64,000 bases of DNA from Thereva unica (taxonomy: Eukaryota; Arthropoda; Insecta; Diptera; Therevidae). The position numbers and the translations under genes were made by a program. The notes beneath the pieces are model-generated. The model had not been told where the DNA came from. It saw nothing but the letters and a program-made list of their open reading frames with translations, and did not search any database. The DNA lies in contig OX465286.1 of the NCBI GenBank assembly GCA_949987705.1, positions 23,516,396-23,580,395 of the forward strand, given 5' to 3'. Every line of letters starts with the position of its first letter. Position 1 is the stretch's first letter. Below, in pieces: positions 54,631-64,000 of this stretch.

Positions 54631-54816
54631 TTAAACATTTTTATTTTCTAAAACTGGATTTATTATAACACTCAGTTGTGAAATTTTGTTTTTAAACCTA
54701 AATGTATCCACTGCATACTGCTCCCATGGTCCTTTCCTACTTTGTCTGTATGCGAAACTCCATACTACCATATATTTAACTTGTGGGTCTTCATTGAAAC
54801 TTATTTTCTTCCTCAT
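54631..54816 (-). CDS. Unrecognised 61-residue ORF overlapping the BIR gene
   Basis: Starts at ATG 54816, which overlaps the TGA of the BIR gene as ATGA (54816-54813). The product is mixed in charge (MRKKISFNEDPQ, YRQSRKGPWEQYAVD) with no signal peptide or membrane segment. It ends five bases from the TA duplication of the neighbouring MITE, so it may be the truncated start of a longer gene. No family recognised; it could also be a chance frame. Confidence 0.35.
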   Translation of the reverse strand: MRKKISFNEDPQVKYMVVWSFAYRQSRKGPWEQYAVDTFRFKNKISQLSVIINPVLENKNV

Positions 54817-55190
54817 ATCTGCTCGTGGAAATAATAATGAATTGCTAAAACGAATAAAATACCAGCTAAAAATTTCATAGTGTTAAATGTACAAAGTATC
54901 ATTTTTGATTTAGGTTGTTCTGTAAGTGGTGCTAACTGATCTTTGAATCGTCCGCATTCGTCTATTCTATTAGCATAGATACAGTGTGGTGAACGATGTC
55001 TATGATCGAAATCTACATCCGATGCACAACTCATAGCATTTATCTGCAGAGAACAAAAGTAACATTGAACACGGTCTTTAATGTTTGTGTAAAAAAATCC
55101 ACTTTTCGCTAGCTGGTCTGCTGTATCTAAGTCGATTGCAAGATTATCGAATGTTTTGAAACGATCGTATTCTTGTTTCAAGTTTAACAT
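54813..55190 (-). CDS. BIR-domain (IAP-like) protein with C-terminal membrane segment
   Basis: 125 codons from ATG 55190, 22 bp downstream of the integrase stop on the same strand. Residues 7-75 form a BIR domain: RFKTFDN, ADQLAKSGFFYTNIKDRVQC, then the zinc ligands in exact BIR spacing C-x2-C-x16-H-x6-C (CYFC, DFDHRHRSPHC). BIR domains bind caspases or IAP antagonists and block apoptosis. The Trp of the usual TFxNW motif is Leu, and the Trp normally between Cys and His is also missing. There is no RING; instead residues 106-121 (MKFLAGILFVLAIHYY) form a hydrophobic segment with a short tail, suggesting a tail-anchored protein. The frame is intact. Role as an apoptosis inhibitor for the element is inference. 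Confidence 0.8.
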   Translation of the reverse strand: MLNLKQEYDRFKTFDNLAIDLDTADQLAKSGFFYTNIKDRVQCYFCSLQINAMSCASDVDFDHRHRSPHCIYANRIDECGRFKDQLAPLTEQPKSKMILCTFNTMKFLAGILFVLAIHYYFHEQI

Positions 55191-55211
55191 TTTGAATGAG
55201 TGTAACAGGTT

Positions 55212-56126
55212 TTATATCACGTCTTTTATATTAATCCAAGTATTGTGTTTTGATGGAAAACCAAGCCACTTCACCAAAACTTGATTACCGCGTCTTTTTA
55301 TAACATTTTCCACTAAATAAACATCAGGGTTTTCCACAGGAGCTATTTCTGGTTCATAAAATCTACCTTGAATTATATTTCCTTGGTAATCTTCGAGAAT
55401 ATATGTTGTCGGGTAAACAGGTTTAACTTCTTTTATTTTAAAGAACTCTGTGGACCAAATAGGCGTATAGCCTTTTTCGAATACATGTTTATGTCAACTT
55501 ATACGAACAAAATCACCTGTTTTGTATTTAGACTTTGACTTTATTTTAGGGTATTTATACACAGATAATAAACGTTTTTCGTTACGCGGTCGAACATCTA
55601 CTGGTCTCATCTTAATCGTACGATGTTTTGTTGTATTGTAGTCGTCTGTCAACTTGGTCAACATGCTAATCCAGTGATAATTGCCATTCATGCTGAATTC
55701 TTTCCACATCATATTTTTCAACGTTCTGTTAAATCTTTCTACAATTGAGGCTTTCAAAGTACTGTAGCTGGAATAATGGTTTATTTCGTAATCTTTCATC
55801 AGTTGACGAAACGGTTTATTAAAAAACTCTTTTCCATCATCGGTTTGTAAGTTTCTTGGAATGCGTCCTGTATTAAAAATCGACGTCACTGCTTTTACAA
55901 CTTCTGATGCCTTTTTAGATTTTAAAGGCCGTGTCCATGCATACTTTGAAAAGGTATCAATTACAGTGAGAAGAAAACGAAACCCTTGATTTTCTGATGA
56001 GTAAGAACCCATTTCGACCAAGTCTGCCTGCCACAAATCATCTATACCTTTGGTAGTGACATGTCGACGTTTAAATTTTGTTCGCACTGGTTTATGCAGT
56101 TCATTGATTATCTGCCTTCTGCTCAT
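55212..56126 (-). pseudogene. Polinton integrase with chromodomain, one in-frame stop
   Basis: Retrovirus-like integrase that inserts the element. From ATG 56126: DDLWQADLVEMG near 56035 (first catalytic Asp), FLLTVIDTFSKYAWTRPL near 55975, NLQTDDGKEFFNKPF near 55850 (second Asp) and YSTLKASIVERFNRTLKNMMW near 55755 (Glu), giving the D,D35E triad. An in-frame TGA lies at 55496-55494, followed in the same frame by HVFEKGYTPIWSTE and a chromodomain VEKVIKRRGNQVLVKWLG near 55310-55250, ending TWINIKDVI at 55215. Chromodomains are usual in Polinton integrases. Apart from the TGA it is well kept. Confidence 0.92.
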
Positions 56127-56443
56127 TGTACGGAATGTATAAATACTTGCGGTTGAATGACCAGTTTATATACAAAGCAAGAATGATCAAGTTTAATCAC
56201 CCATTTACAATGATGGTTGCGGGGCCTTCGGGATGCGGGAAAACAACATTTATAAGAAATCTTCTTAATACTAATCAGGAATTTATACAACCGCAAATTA
56301 GAAAAATTATATGGTGTAATGCAGAACATGGTGCACTGCCAACGGATATTAAACTACAAAATCAGCAAGAGTTAACCCTTCTAGCACAGAAGGCGCACTT
56401 TTCAGCTAAGCATGAAAATCTATATATACATACACATACATAC

Positions 56444-56446
<3 letters not shown>

Positions 56447-56528
<82 letters not shown>

Positions 56529-56530
56529 TA
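56447..56530. repeat. (AT)n microsatellite
   Basis: About 85 bp of nearly pure AT/TA dinucleotides within the 3' region of the family C LINE. Length is likely variable between individuals. Confidence 0.93.
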
Positions 56531-56706
56531 GAGTTTCCCTTCTAACACAGAAGGCACACTTCCCAGCAGGGCTGAGAAATATTTACCACTGCCGTGGCTC
56601 AGCTGAGACATGCAAACATAAAATATTAGTAACATAAAAATTAGTAAATAAAAACACAAATCCAAATTAACATATAACCCACGCAAGCAACAGGAAACAA
56701 AGATGG

Positions 56707-59668
56707 TCACGTGAGATTAAAAAGACTCCTTTTAAGGACATCTTTACTAATGCTCACGCTAAAGACATTAATATTATTGTTAACATTAATGAACATGCGG
56801 TTTACAGGTTCAAATCTACCGTAATTAGTATTAGAGGAGTTGATTTGTAAAAGAGGTGGACCTCTCAGATTATAACGACTCTCTCTAAACGACGCACGGC
56901 GACCTAAAAAACCTGAGTCGACCTTTCCATTAAGTGGCTGATGAACAAATACAACATCGGCCACCTCTCGACGCTTTTGAAGAGAGCTTAAGTTGAGTAA
57001 CTTAAGCCGGGATTCATATAATGGAAGAACTATTGGGTTTTCCCAAGGAAGATGATTCAGTGCGAATCGAACGAACCTTCGTTGAACCGATTCAATAGTT
57101 CTAACATGCGAAGAATAGTGAGGAGACCAAACCTGGGAGGCATATTCAAGTAATGGTCTGACAAGAGAAATATATAAGTGTTTAGTAACCAACGGGTTAT
57201 TAAATTCCTTGGACCACCTTTTTATAAAACCCAAGACTAAACTACCTCTGGAAGAGATATAGTTGATGTGAGTGGAGAAATCCAGCTTACTATCAAATAT
57301 AATCCCGAGATCTTTAACCAAATTAACACGATGGATACACTCATCAGAAAAGGTGTAGTTAAAAATTATAGGATCACGTCTCCTACTAAAAGTCATGACT
57401 TCGCATTTACCAATATTAAGAACCAGGTTGTTGTTAGCACACCAAGAGTAAAAGGTATCAAGGTCAATCTGCAGAAGTTTGCAATCCTCCATACTCTTTA
57501 TGTGCCGATACAATTTGATGTCATCAGCGTAAATCAATATTCTACAGTGTCTTAGTAAGGGAACAATGTCATCAATTGATAAGATAAAGAGGAGAGGGCC
57601 AAGATGACTTCCTTGAGGGACACCGGACGACGCTTCAATGGTTATTGATTTGGATCCACGAAAAAGAACTTGGTAGGTCCGGTCAGTTAAGTAAGACTGG
57701 AACCATACTAGAAGGGCTTGCGGAAAGCCTAACATTCTTAATTTCAGAATAATAATGGAATGGGAGAGCTTGTCGAATGCCTTACTAAAATCAGTGTAAA
57801 CACAATCAGTTTGACTACCGGAAACGAAGCCTTCGACAGCATGAGCAGTGAACTCAAGAAGATTGGTGGTGGTGGAACTAGTGATGAGCAAACGCAAGAA
57901 CAAGACAAGACTAATCTAGTCTTGTTCTTGTCTTGTCCTTGTTTAGTCTGTCTTGTTCTTGTTCTTGCAAGCATAGCTAAGTCTTGTTCTTGTTCTTGTT
58001 CTTGCAAACATACCTAAGTCTTGTTCTTGTTCTTGCAAATATACCTAAAGCTTGTCCTTGTTCTTACTAAATGTGCAAGGCCAAGACAAGGCAAGACAAA
58101 ACTGCAAGGCCAAGGTATTTTCTCGCATGTAGTAGGTATTGTATGTTGATTTTATAAAATGGTTATTGAAAAAAACCTAGACTTTAATAAAAAAACTATA
58201 TCCAAACAACAAAATGCAAAAAATTGATTTTAAAACTATTATAATTTTAGCGTCAATCAGTCAGCGTCAAAAGTTTGTATACACCGAAAATTTACTACCT
58301 TTGAGGTGAGAATTCCACATGGCTTTTTTATTAAACAAATCAGTTTCACGACTGCTCTTGGTGACGTTATTATGTTTGCGCCCCTGAAAAATTACATAAA
58401 ATTCATATGGGAACAAGTTAGGCGTAGACATTTTTCTGTCAAGTGTGTAAACAACAAATTACAACGGAAATATTTTGAAGCAAAAGTAAACCAGTATTAT
58501 ACCCATAACTTATTATAAAAAATTAGGTTGTTCAAGTATGATTCATTAAAGAAGAAATGTCGTGTATGGGCACAAAAAATTATTAAATCCCTTTGCAGCA
58601 ATACAAAAACTGACCCACGCTCCTGTCGTTCTTACGATGCGATGTAACCAATGTGGAGGCCTTGAAAATATATTACATACATTGAGAAAAGTCCGAGTTT
58701 CCTTGCCATCCAAAAAGCAAAAGAGGTTACTCAAAAAATAATTTTTTAGAGCATTTTTTCTTTTCTAATAAACTACTTGAACTACTGAATACTGATATCT
58801 AAGGTTTGATTTTGCTTCAAAATTTTTGCGGTTTCTCACCTAGAAAATGTTTTTAATAGAATGAATTTAGGTGGAATTTTTGCAAGAATCTTGCAAGAAA
58901 TCTTGCTCTGGGTCTTGTTCTTGCACAGTTAGTCTTGTTCTTGTTCTTGCAAGCATAACTAAGTCTTGTTCTTGTTCTTGTTCTTGCAAAATGTGCAAGA
59001 ACAAGACAAGACTGCAAGAACAAGATCACTTTTGCTCATCACTAGGTGGAACGAGCTGCAAGAAAACCATGTTGATTCGTTGAGATCAGCCTCTTGCAGA
59101 TAGGAGCGAGTGTGGAATAGATAATTGATTCAAAAAGTTTCGGTATAGCAGACAACTTAGCAACAGGCCTATAATTCGATATTTCACTCTTGCAGCCACT
59201 TTTGTGAATAGGAATTATGAACGAATTCTTCCACAAAGTGGGGAAGTACCCTTTATCCAGGGATTTTAGAAAAAGGATTTTCAGTGGAGACTGGAGAACC
59301 TCCACAGAGGCCTTAAGGACAGCAGGAGGAATACCGTCGGGGCCAGGAGTAAAGTCAAATGGAAGATCGTCAATATGTTTCACGATATCGGCAATGGTAA
59401 TTGAGAGAGGTAAAAAATGAGACTCTCGGTTGGGGGTAATGTGGCGAAAATTATTGTCGTCAGGCTGAAAGTCTGCAGATGAGAAAGATTGATGAAAGAA
59501 TGACGCAAACATGTTGCAAATCGCGGGCGAGTCACAGCTAGACCAGTTCTTGTGCTGCATAGTATTAGGGTAATTATCAACTTTTTTCTTCGAGTTGATA
59601 AATTTGAAGAAGTTTCTGGAATCAGTAAATACTTTATTACTCATACTGCTGAGATATTCACGATACAA
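56707..59668 (-). pseudogene. Family C LINE reverse transcriptase, split by MITE
   Basis: Upstream piece 59668-59053: FTPGPDGIPPAVLK near 59350, NSFIIPIHKSG and NYRPVAKLSAIPKLFE near 59170, QHGFLAARST at the break. Downstream piece 57878-56707: DCVYTDFSKAFDKLSH near 57800 (first Asp), SSGVPQGSHLGPLLF near 57625, ILIYADDIKLY near 57530 (catalytic) and VKDLGIIFDSKLDF near 57310, then thumb and C-terminus. The two pieces are in phase once the MITE and one GGTGGAAC are removed. I saw no stop or frameshift inside either piece, so the RT was probably intact when the MITE landed. Confidence 0.87.
57879..59044. mobile_element. hAT-type MITE with CTTGTTCTTG repeats
   Basis: 1166 bp; ends TAGTGATGAGCAAA and complement, flanked by 8-bp duplications GGTGGAAC (57871-57878 and 59045-59052). 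Subterminal tandem CTTGTTCTTGTTCTTGCAA motifs are found at 57900-58070 and 58890-59020. Eight-base duplications and TAGTGATGAGC-like ends fit hAT. A central open frame (58306-58518) has no recognised family. Confidence 0.88.
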
Positions 59669-59911
59669 AGTAAAAGAGAGTGAACGAAATTGGTTATAGC
59701 AAAATATTGAATATTTAAATGATATACCGGAGGAGTTTGTAAATCACGTAAACGAACCAACGTTGATTGTTATAGATGACATGATGTTAAATGCATATAG
59801 TAAAGAAGTTTGTGAAGGGGACTCATCATCGTAATTTCTCAGTAATTCTTGTGACACAAAACGTATTCCATCAAGGAAAATTCAGTCGTGATATATAGCT
59901 CAATTGTAAAT

Positions 59912-62900
59912 GAGGAGCTCTTATGCAAAAGTGAACAAATCCAGTTTGAATAATTTTACACAGAGTGCATTTTTCTCTAACGCAAAATTGGCATGGGTTA
60001 TTACAACTTTTTTTTTGCAGAAAAAATATAAAAAAGAGATCTAATAATGATAGTAAATTTTAGAATTTTTATCTTTAATATTGGTCAAGTTATTAACACC
60101 TTCTAAATGGATTTGTTCACTTTTGCAGTGAAAGCTTGGATTAGTACACTTTTGCATGAACGGTGATAGGGATTTGTTTAGTTTTGTTTGAAATTGATAA
60201 CAACAATAGTATTTGTGGGTCTATTCCTCCAATTAGGATTAACCAATGATTGAAAAACCGGGCCATAATAAAACTTGCAAATAAGAAACAATTTTTTTTA
60301 TTGATATGAACATCGAATAGAGTATAAATATTTTTTAATGTTTAAGGTAACAAATAATTTAATTAAATATGAATTGCGGGGGTGTCTTCCTCCAAACAGT
60401 CACATTCTTGCTCATCAGCGTCTCCAGCATTTCCTGTCCCAGGCAAGATGTTAAGGCTTCTGGAAAAAAGGACCTTATACCAGGCCAATTCTGGGTCTTC
60501 ATCCCAATTATTATTATACTCGGCTTCCAACAATTTTTTAACATTTTCAATTTTCTGTATAGGTAAATCACGAATTAATGGTAATTCTTGCAAGTTAAAC
60601 TTATTGAACGATGATCCACGTTTACCTAAATTCTGAAAAATTTCAGCCTCATGTTCAAATTTATAGTTTGAGAGGCAACGACATTTTACAACGGTCTGCC
60701 CCTTCTCCAAAAACCGTTTTATTATGATTTTTTTCATACTACTAATCCCAGGAAGTTTTTTGTATAGGTTTTGAAGACTTTTAATGTCGTAGAGTCGCCA
60801 ATCTTTCCCTAAAATCCTTACGTTTCCTACATCCTTGTATAACTCATGATAGCCCTCTTTATTTTTAACGACGGGTTCTTTCCTTAAAATTTTTTCAGTT
60901 CTGCCAAAGACACGGTCTACTGGCAAAAAACTGTGCCCCCTGACAGGAAAAATTATTGTAATACTTTCTATTTTTGTCTTTGATTTTTGTAGCCAATAAA
61001 TTAACGCGTGAATGGTGTGTGTATTTTTGTTTTGGCCACCACAACCGTCACAAAAAAATCTCAAGTGCGTAATATTATTGTCAAAATTTTCATCCGTTTC
61101 AATTCTATTTAAAAAATCTACTAATGCCGACCCAATTTCCGGACAACCTCTTCCAGCCTGATCTTCAGTCCATGAATAAAATACAGGGTTTTTCGTGTTA
61201 GTTTCGACTATACACATCGTATAGTATCCAATCTGTCTCAGATAAAATGCATCACCAACTGCTGATTTTGGGAGAGGCTGTACTTGTTGTAAGTCGAAAC
61301 AGTAAGTTTTACAATTCGGAACATCCTCCTTCATTAATTTGTAGAAACATTTCGCCTTCATTGTGTGGATTCTTTTTTCTAACATAAACTTATTTTTTTT
61401 AATTAGGTTCTCGCAAGATGCTGTTTTTAAGACGTTCGCACATGCTACAAACGTCTGCTGCTGGCGACTTGAAGCCGATATTAAATTCGGTGGAGAATAT
61501 TCTGTGAAACGTTGAAAAAGACACTTTGGGGCATTGGATATCCTGTGGAGCCTTTTGATACATTCTGTACAACTTTGAAATTGACAAGTTACTATGTAGA
61601 TATATTCTCTTTGACTTTGATCGCCCGTAATGACTTTCTTGACCTCTCAACTCTCTAAGAAACATGCGTACTTCATTTTTACTGGTTTCTAATTTGTGAG
61701 AGATCTGATCGCCTCCACGGGTTTCCTGAGGAATCGCGCCGCGTTTTAAAATGGAAGCAACTCTTATTACTCTACTTTTAGAGAGCCTTGTTATAGATAA
61801 AAAGAAGTTTTGGCAAACTCTTTTGTACCCACTACCACACTTATTTGGAATCTACAAAACGTACGAAAATACTGAAAACAAAGAAAAGCAAACGTAGTGA
61901 CTTACAATGTATTCAATTGAAATTGTGTGTTTTTTTGTAGGGATTGATTTTACTGCCCTCCTTCTTTTGGGTGCAGATGGAATGATATGGTGACATATCT
62001 GTATGTCTTGCTGAATTTTGTTTGCAGTTGCAAAAATTCTGTTTCTGCAATGTTCAATATTTTCCAAAGTTACTTCTGAACATTGAAACATGCTTTTCTT
62101 GCCCTTATTGTGGCTACACTTTTTTATTTCATACTTCTGGAAATTTGGCATTGTGTGCCTAACATTAAAATAAATATTCTATATTTAATAACATTTTCCA
62201 CATAACCTAGGAATGTACCTTTCTTGGTGGCGTAAATCCCGTTTATTGGGGTTTCTCTTCCTTTTCCGCGATCCACTGTTTGCTTCTTCGACAGAAACAT
62301 CCATTTCTTCAACAATGTAACCTTTATCGAACACGCCAGAAATACGAATGAAAATGCAGCCCTACGTATTTCCAGAAGAAAACTTTTACTACGCACTTTA
62401 TTTCTTTTTTCCTCTTTTAATCTGGCCTTAGCTGCAATCCATTTATCGTACCATGTAGGACGCAATATATATATTTAATTTTACTACAACATCTACAACC
62501 CATGGGTCATCTACTATTTTCTTCATACCAATGCATCTGTTAATCTTCTTTAGCCATTCGTACCATTTTTATCAACGGCGCAATATGTATATTTTATTGT
62601 TCTTGCAACGTCTACGATACATGCGTCATCTATTATATACTTAGTTATTGCTGTAGATGCTACCATAAGATCTACGCATTAGAGGTGATTTACGACCGAT
62701 AAGGGTTACAAGCGCAAAATTTTCATCAAAAAACACACAAAAAAGCAAAAGAATAAAATTTTCTCACTATAATATTTTCTTCTTTCTCTTTTGGCATATT
62801 GGGACAAAATCGCAACGAAGTGTTTTCTAGCACAACGAAATAATAACGATCTATTACGTAGAAGATGCCACTTCATTAACCGAAAATAATAAAATAATTA

Positions 62901-63228
62901 ATAATTTCATTTATTTAATAATAATTAATAATCATAAATGGATTTGTTGATTTTTGTCCGAGAAGCGATTCTGAACCTAAGTTCTAATGCAAGATTTGTT
63001 CTACTTTGCTCGAATCATCAGGCATTATTCGCTATTAAAATGCATTATGGGATTTGTTATGTTTTGGTCGAAAATACAATTTTTGAGGCCTTTTTAATAT
63101 ATGATTGAATTCGATTTTCGATCAGACAGTTTTACCGTGTTCTAACAATCACCTATAAGTACCCCGTAACATGCTTATCTCATTTCGAGGCAAAAATGGA
63201 TTTGTTCACTTTTGCGTGAAAGCTCCTC
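59912..63228 (-). mobile_element. 3.3-kb DNA transposon, Sola-like, in the ATPase gene
   Basis: Inverted ends GAGGAGCT followed by (C)TTATGCAAAAGTGAACAAA on the left and, read inward, GAGGAGCTTTCACGCAAAAG then TGAACAAATCC on the right, flanked by 4-bp duplications AAAT (59908-59911 and 63229-63232). GRG-type termini with 4-bp duplications fit Sola; the superfamily name is tentative. It carries one multi-exon transposase-like gene on -. The sequence between 62466 and 63228 has no gene but holds an internal TGGATTTGTTSA motif related to the end. Confidence 0.75.
60363..62465 (-). pseudogene. Transposase-like gene of the 3.3-kb element, one frameshift
   Basis: Likely exons on -: about 62465-62218 (RPTWYDKWIAAKARLKEEKR), 62161-61906 (MPNFQKYEIKKCSHNKGKK; His/Cys-rich), 61851-61399 and 61400-60363. 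Introns have GT-AG ends (GTAAGT...TTTTGTAG at 61905-61852). Near 61405 one nucleotide is out of register between DVCSMCERLKNS and KFMLEKRIHTMKA. Conserved-looking blocks: FYSWTEDQAGRGCPEIGSA near 61175, LRFFCDGCGGQNKNTHT near 61070 and GHSFLPVDRVFGRTEKIL near 60940, whose Asp and Glu residues could be the catalytic triad. The C-terminus is acidic. I recognise the family as a common unnamed insect transposase but cannot name it with certainty. Confidence 0.7.
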
Positions 63229-63463
63229 AAATATCTTGTTGTATTTAAAAACCCCCGGGATAAAAGTCAATTTACACATCTGGCCCGACAAATTTACCCA
63301 GAAAATAGTTTAGAACTTGTGAGAATATATAAAGAGATAACTCAAATGCCTTACGGGTATTTGCTAATTGATTTAACTCAGGACATTAACGACGTCTTAA
63401 GATTTCGTACTGATATATTTAATAAACACTTTGTAACCTGTTTTTGCCCGCAAAACTCTTTAA

Positions 63464-63817
63464 ATGGTAAGAATGGCATCACGAATGAAACGATTAAGGG
63501 AGAACAAGCATATGTTATATGTGCTTAAAAAGGCTAAACCAAATCTGAGAAAGTCCATCATACAAAATGTTGACCCTGAGGTTATAAAAACTCTTTGTGA
63601 AATTACACTCAACACCTTAAAAGGTAACCACATGCCGCATGGAAATATCTACAACTCACTGTGTAGGTATAAAAAGGACATGCGTAAATTGATTTGCGCA
63701 AAGAGATCTGTTGCTAAACAGCGTAAAATACTAGTGCAACGAGGAGGTTTTTTACCAGTTTTATTAGGAAGTGTACTATCAGGAGTTATCGGCTCATTAA
63801 TTGAAAAATATGCATAG
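63464..63817 (+). CDS. Small basic Polinton protein
   Basis: 117 codons from ATG 63464 (a second ATG at 63473 opens MASRMKRLREN and may be the real start). It overlaps the ATPase end in another frame. Rich in Lys/Arg (LYVLKKAKPNLRKSII, CRYKKDMRKLICAKRS), then QRGGFLPVLLGSVLSGVIG, a Gly-rich hydrophobic end. Proteins of this size and style follow the ATPase in other Polintons; a DNA-condensing or minor virion role like adenovirus core proteins is only a guess. The frame is intact. Confidence 0.7.
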   Translation: MVRMASRMKRLRENKHMLYVLKKAKPNLRKSIIQNVDPEVIKTLCEITLNTLKGNHMPHGNIYNSLCRYKKDMRKLICAKRSVAKQRKILVQRGGFLPVLLGSVLSGVIGSLIEKYA

Positions 63818-64000
63818 AAATAATGGACTTAACAAGATGCTACTTCTGTCGCCAGAGGTTTACAACAGGCTTAAAGATAAAATTGAAATGACTGCAAATC
63901 AATCCATTTTTGATAGAGCAATGAATAAAATACAACAGAATAAAGACATGAATGATTCCGAAAAATGGTATAGCTATCGAAACCAACTAATTTCCTTTTT
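63810..64000 (+). CDS. Polinton ORF, partial at window end
   Basis: Starts at ATG 63810, overlapping the previous stop by eight bases, and is open to the end of the window. Visible: MLLLSPEVYNRLKDKI, FDRAMNKIQQNKD and SEKWYSYRNQLISF, a charged helical N-terminus. Tight overlap with the preceding gene suggests the same transcription unit. The product is not identified; virion genes are expected at this place in Polintons. Confidence 0.6.
   Translation, partial: MHRNNGLNKMLLLSPEVYNRLKDKIEMTANQSIFDRAMNKIQQNKDMNDSEKWYSYRNQLISF

Larger units (their letters stand above)
56369..59697 (-). mobile_element. LINE (Jockey/CR1-like, family C) in the ATPase gene
   Basis: Flanked by 5-bp duplications AGCAA (56364-56368 and 59698-59702). 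The - strand encodes an RT from fingers to thumb; the endonuclease is missing, so it is 5'-truncated. A hAT-type MITE (57879-59044) splits the RT. The 3' end has no poly(A) but two copies of CCTTCTA(G/A)CACAGAAGGC (near 56378 and 56538) around an (AT)n run. Confidence 0.8.
56126..63528 (+). pseudogene. Polinton packaging ATPase, split by two insertions
   Basis: FtsK/A32-like DNA packaging ATPase. Likely start ATG 56183 (MIKFNHPFT); Walker A AGPSGCGKTTF at about 56217-56249. The first exon-like piece ends at 56368. It resumes at 59698 (EYLNDIPEEF) with Walker B LIVIDDMM near 59765, then a small deletion/frameshift near 59815, HHRNFSVILVTQNVFHQGKF near 59830, up to 59911. The last piece starts at 63229 (YLVVFKNPRDKSQFTHLAR) and goes on through YGYLLIDLTQDINDVLRFRT to a stop at 63526-63528. 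Both insertions leave target duplications (AGCAA, AAAT) and the coding sequence is in phase across them. Confidence 0.88.
54627..64000. mobile_element. Polinton/Maverick (adintovirus-like) element, left part
   Basis: A retrovirus-like integrase on - and a packaging ATPase, a small basic protein and a further ORF on + diverge from 56126, a typical Polinton arrangement. A BIR-domain protein lies downstream of the integrase. The left terminal repeat was not recognised; the element must begin between about 54627 and 54800. Protein-primed polymerase, protease and capsid genes would lie beyond base 64000. Two insertions (56369-59697 and 59912-63228) break the ATPase. Confidence 0.85.

Overview
The window is eukaryotic, almost certainly insect or other arthropod nuclear DNA: AT-rich, intron-containing transposon genes, errantivirus-type and Bel/Pao LTR elements, R1-, I- and RTE-type LINEs, Harbinger, Transib, hAT and Tc1 DNA transposons, a Helitron and part of a Polinton/Maverick. 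I see no ordinary host gene, no rRNA or tRNA gene and no CRISPR array. Nearly everything is transposable-element sequence, mostly broken and heavily nested.

Layout. 1-3648: I-type LINE, + strand, decayed, ending in (TAA)4. 3985-12058: errantivirus-like element E0 on the - strand (gag plus 5' LTR), interrupted by a Tc1 relic, a Jockey-superfamily LINE and a second errantivirus-like element E1 (8122-11618, both LTRs kept, pol missing). 12279-28202: errantivirus-like element E2 on the - strand, also without RT, RNase H and integrase. Its env gene is split by a 12.4-kb foldback element (13316-25733) with 8-bp target duplications; the foldback carries an R1-type LINE (17205-24003), whose ORF2 is split by a 1.7-kb solo-LTR-like insertion (19954-21657). 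E0 and E2 both sit at ATAT sites in copies of a dispersed repeat called X here (12059, 28203, 34688).

28780-34687: a Jockey-type LINE split by a foldback Transib element that itself contains another LINE of the same family, followed by two more foldback elements back to back. 34977-36517: non-autonomous Helitron with a ~121-bp tandem array related to repeats in the arms of the 12.4-kb foldback. About 38640-45649: Bel/Pao element whose gag is split by a 4.3-kb Harbinger carrying both a decayed HARBI1-like transposase and a multi-exon Myb/SANT-type partner gene. 45650-46630: hAT relic with a BED finger. 46998-48003: MITE-like element with a 146-bp tandem array. 48208-53645: Ty3/gypsy element (LTR, lysine-tRNA-type PBS, gag, protease remnant, RT, RNase H) truncated before integrase. 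54027-54624: palindromic TA-flanked MITE.

54627-64000: left part of a Polinton/Maverick (adintovirus-like) element. The - strand encodes a retrovirus-like integrase with a chromodomain and, just downstream, a BIR-domain (IAP-like) protein with a C-terminal membrane segment. The + strand encodes a packaging ATPase cut by two insertions (a LINE that itself carries a hAT MITE, and a 3.3-kb transposon with a 4-bp duplication), then a small basic protein and a partial ORF. The features I find most worth following are the BIR-membrane protein, the 12.4-kb foldback, the foldback Transib with an RSS-like heptamer, and the recurrent pol-less gag-env errantiviral elements.
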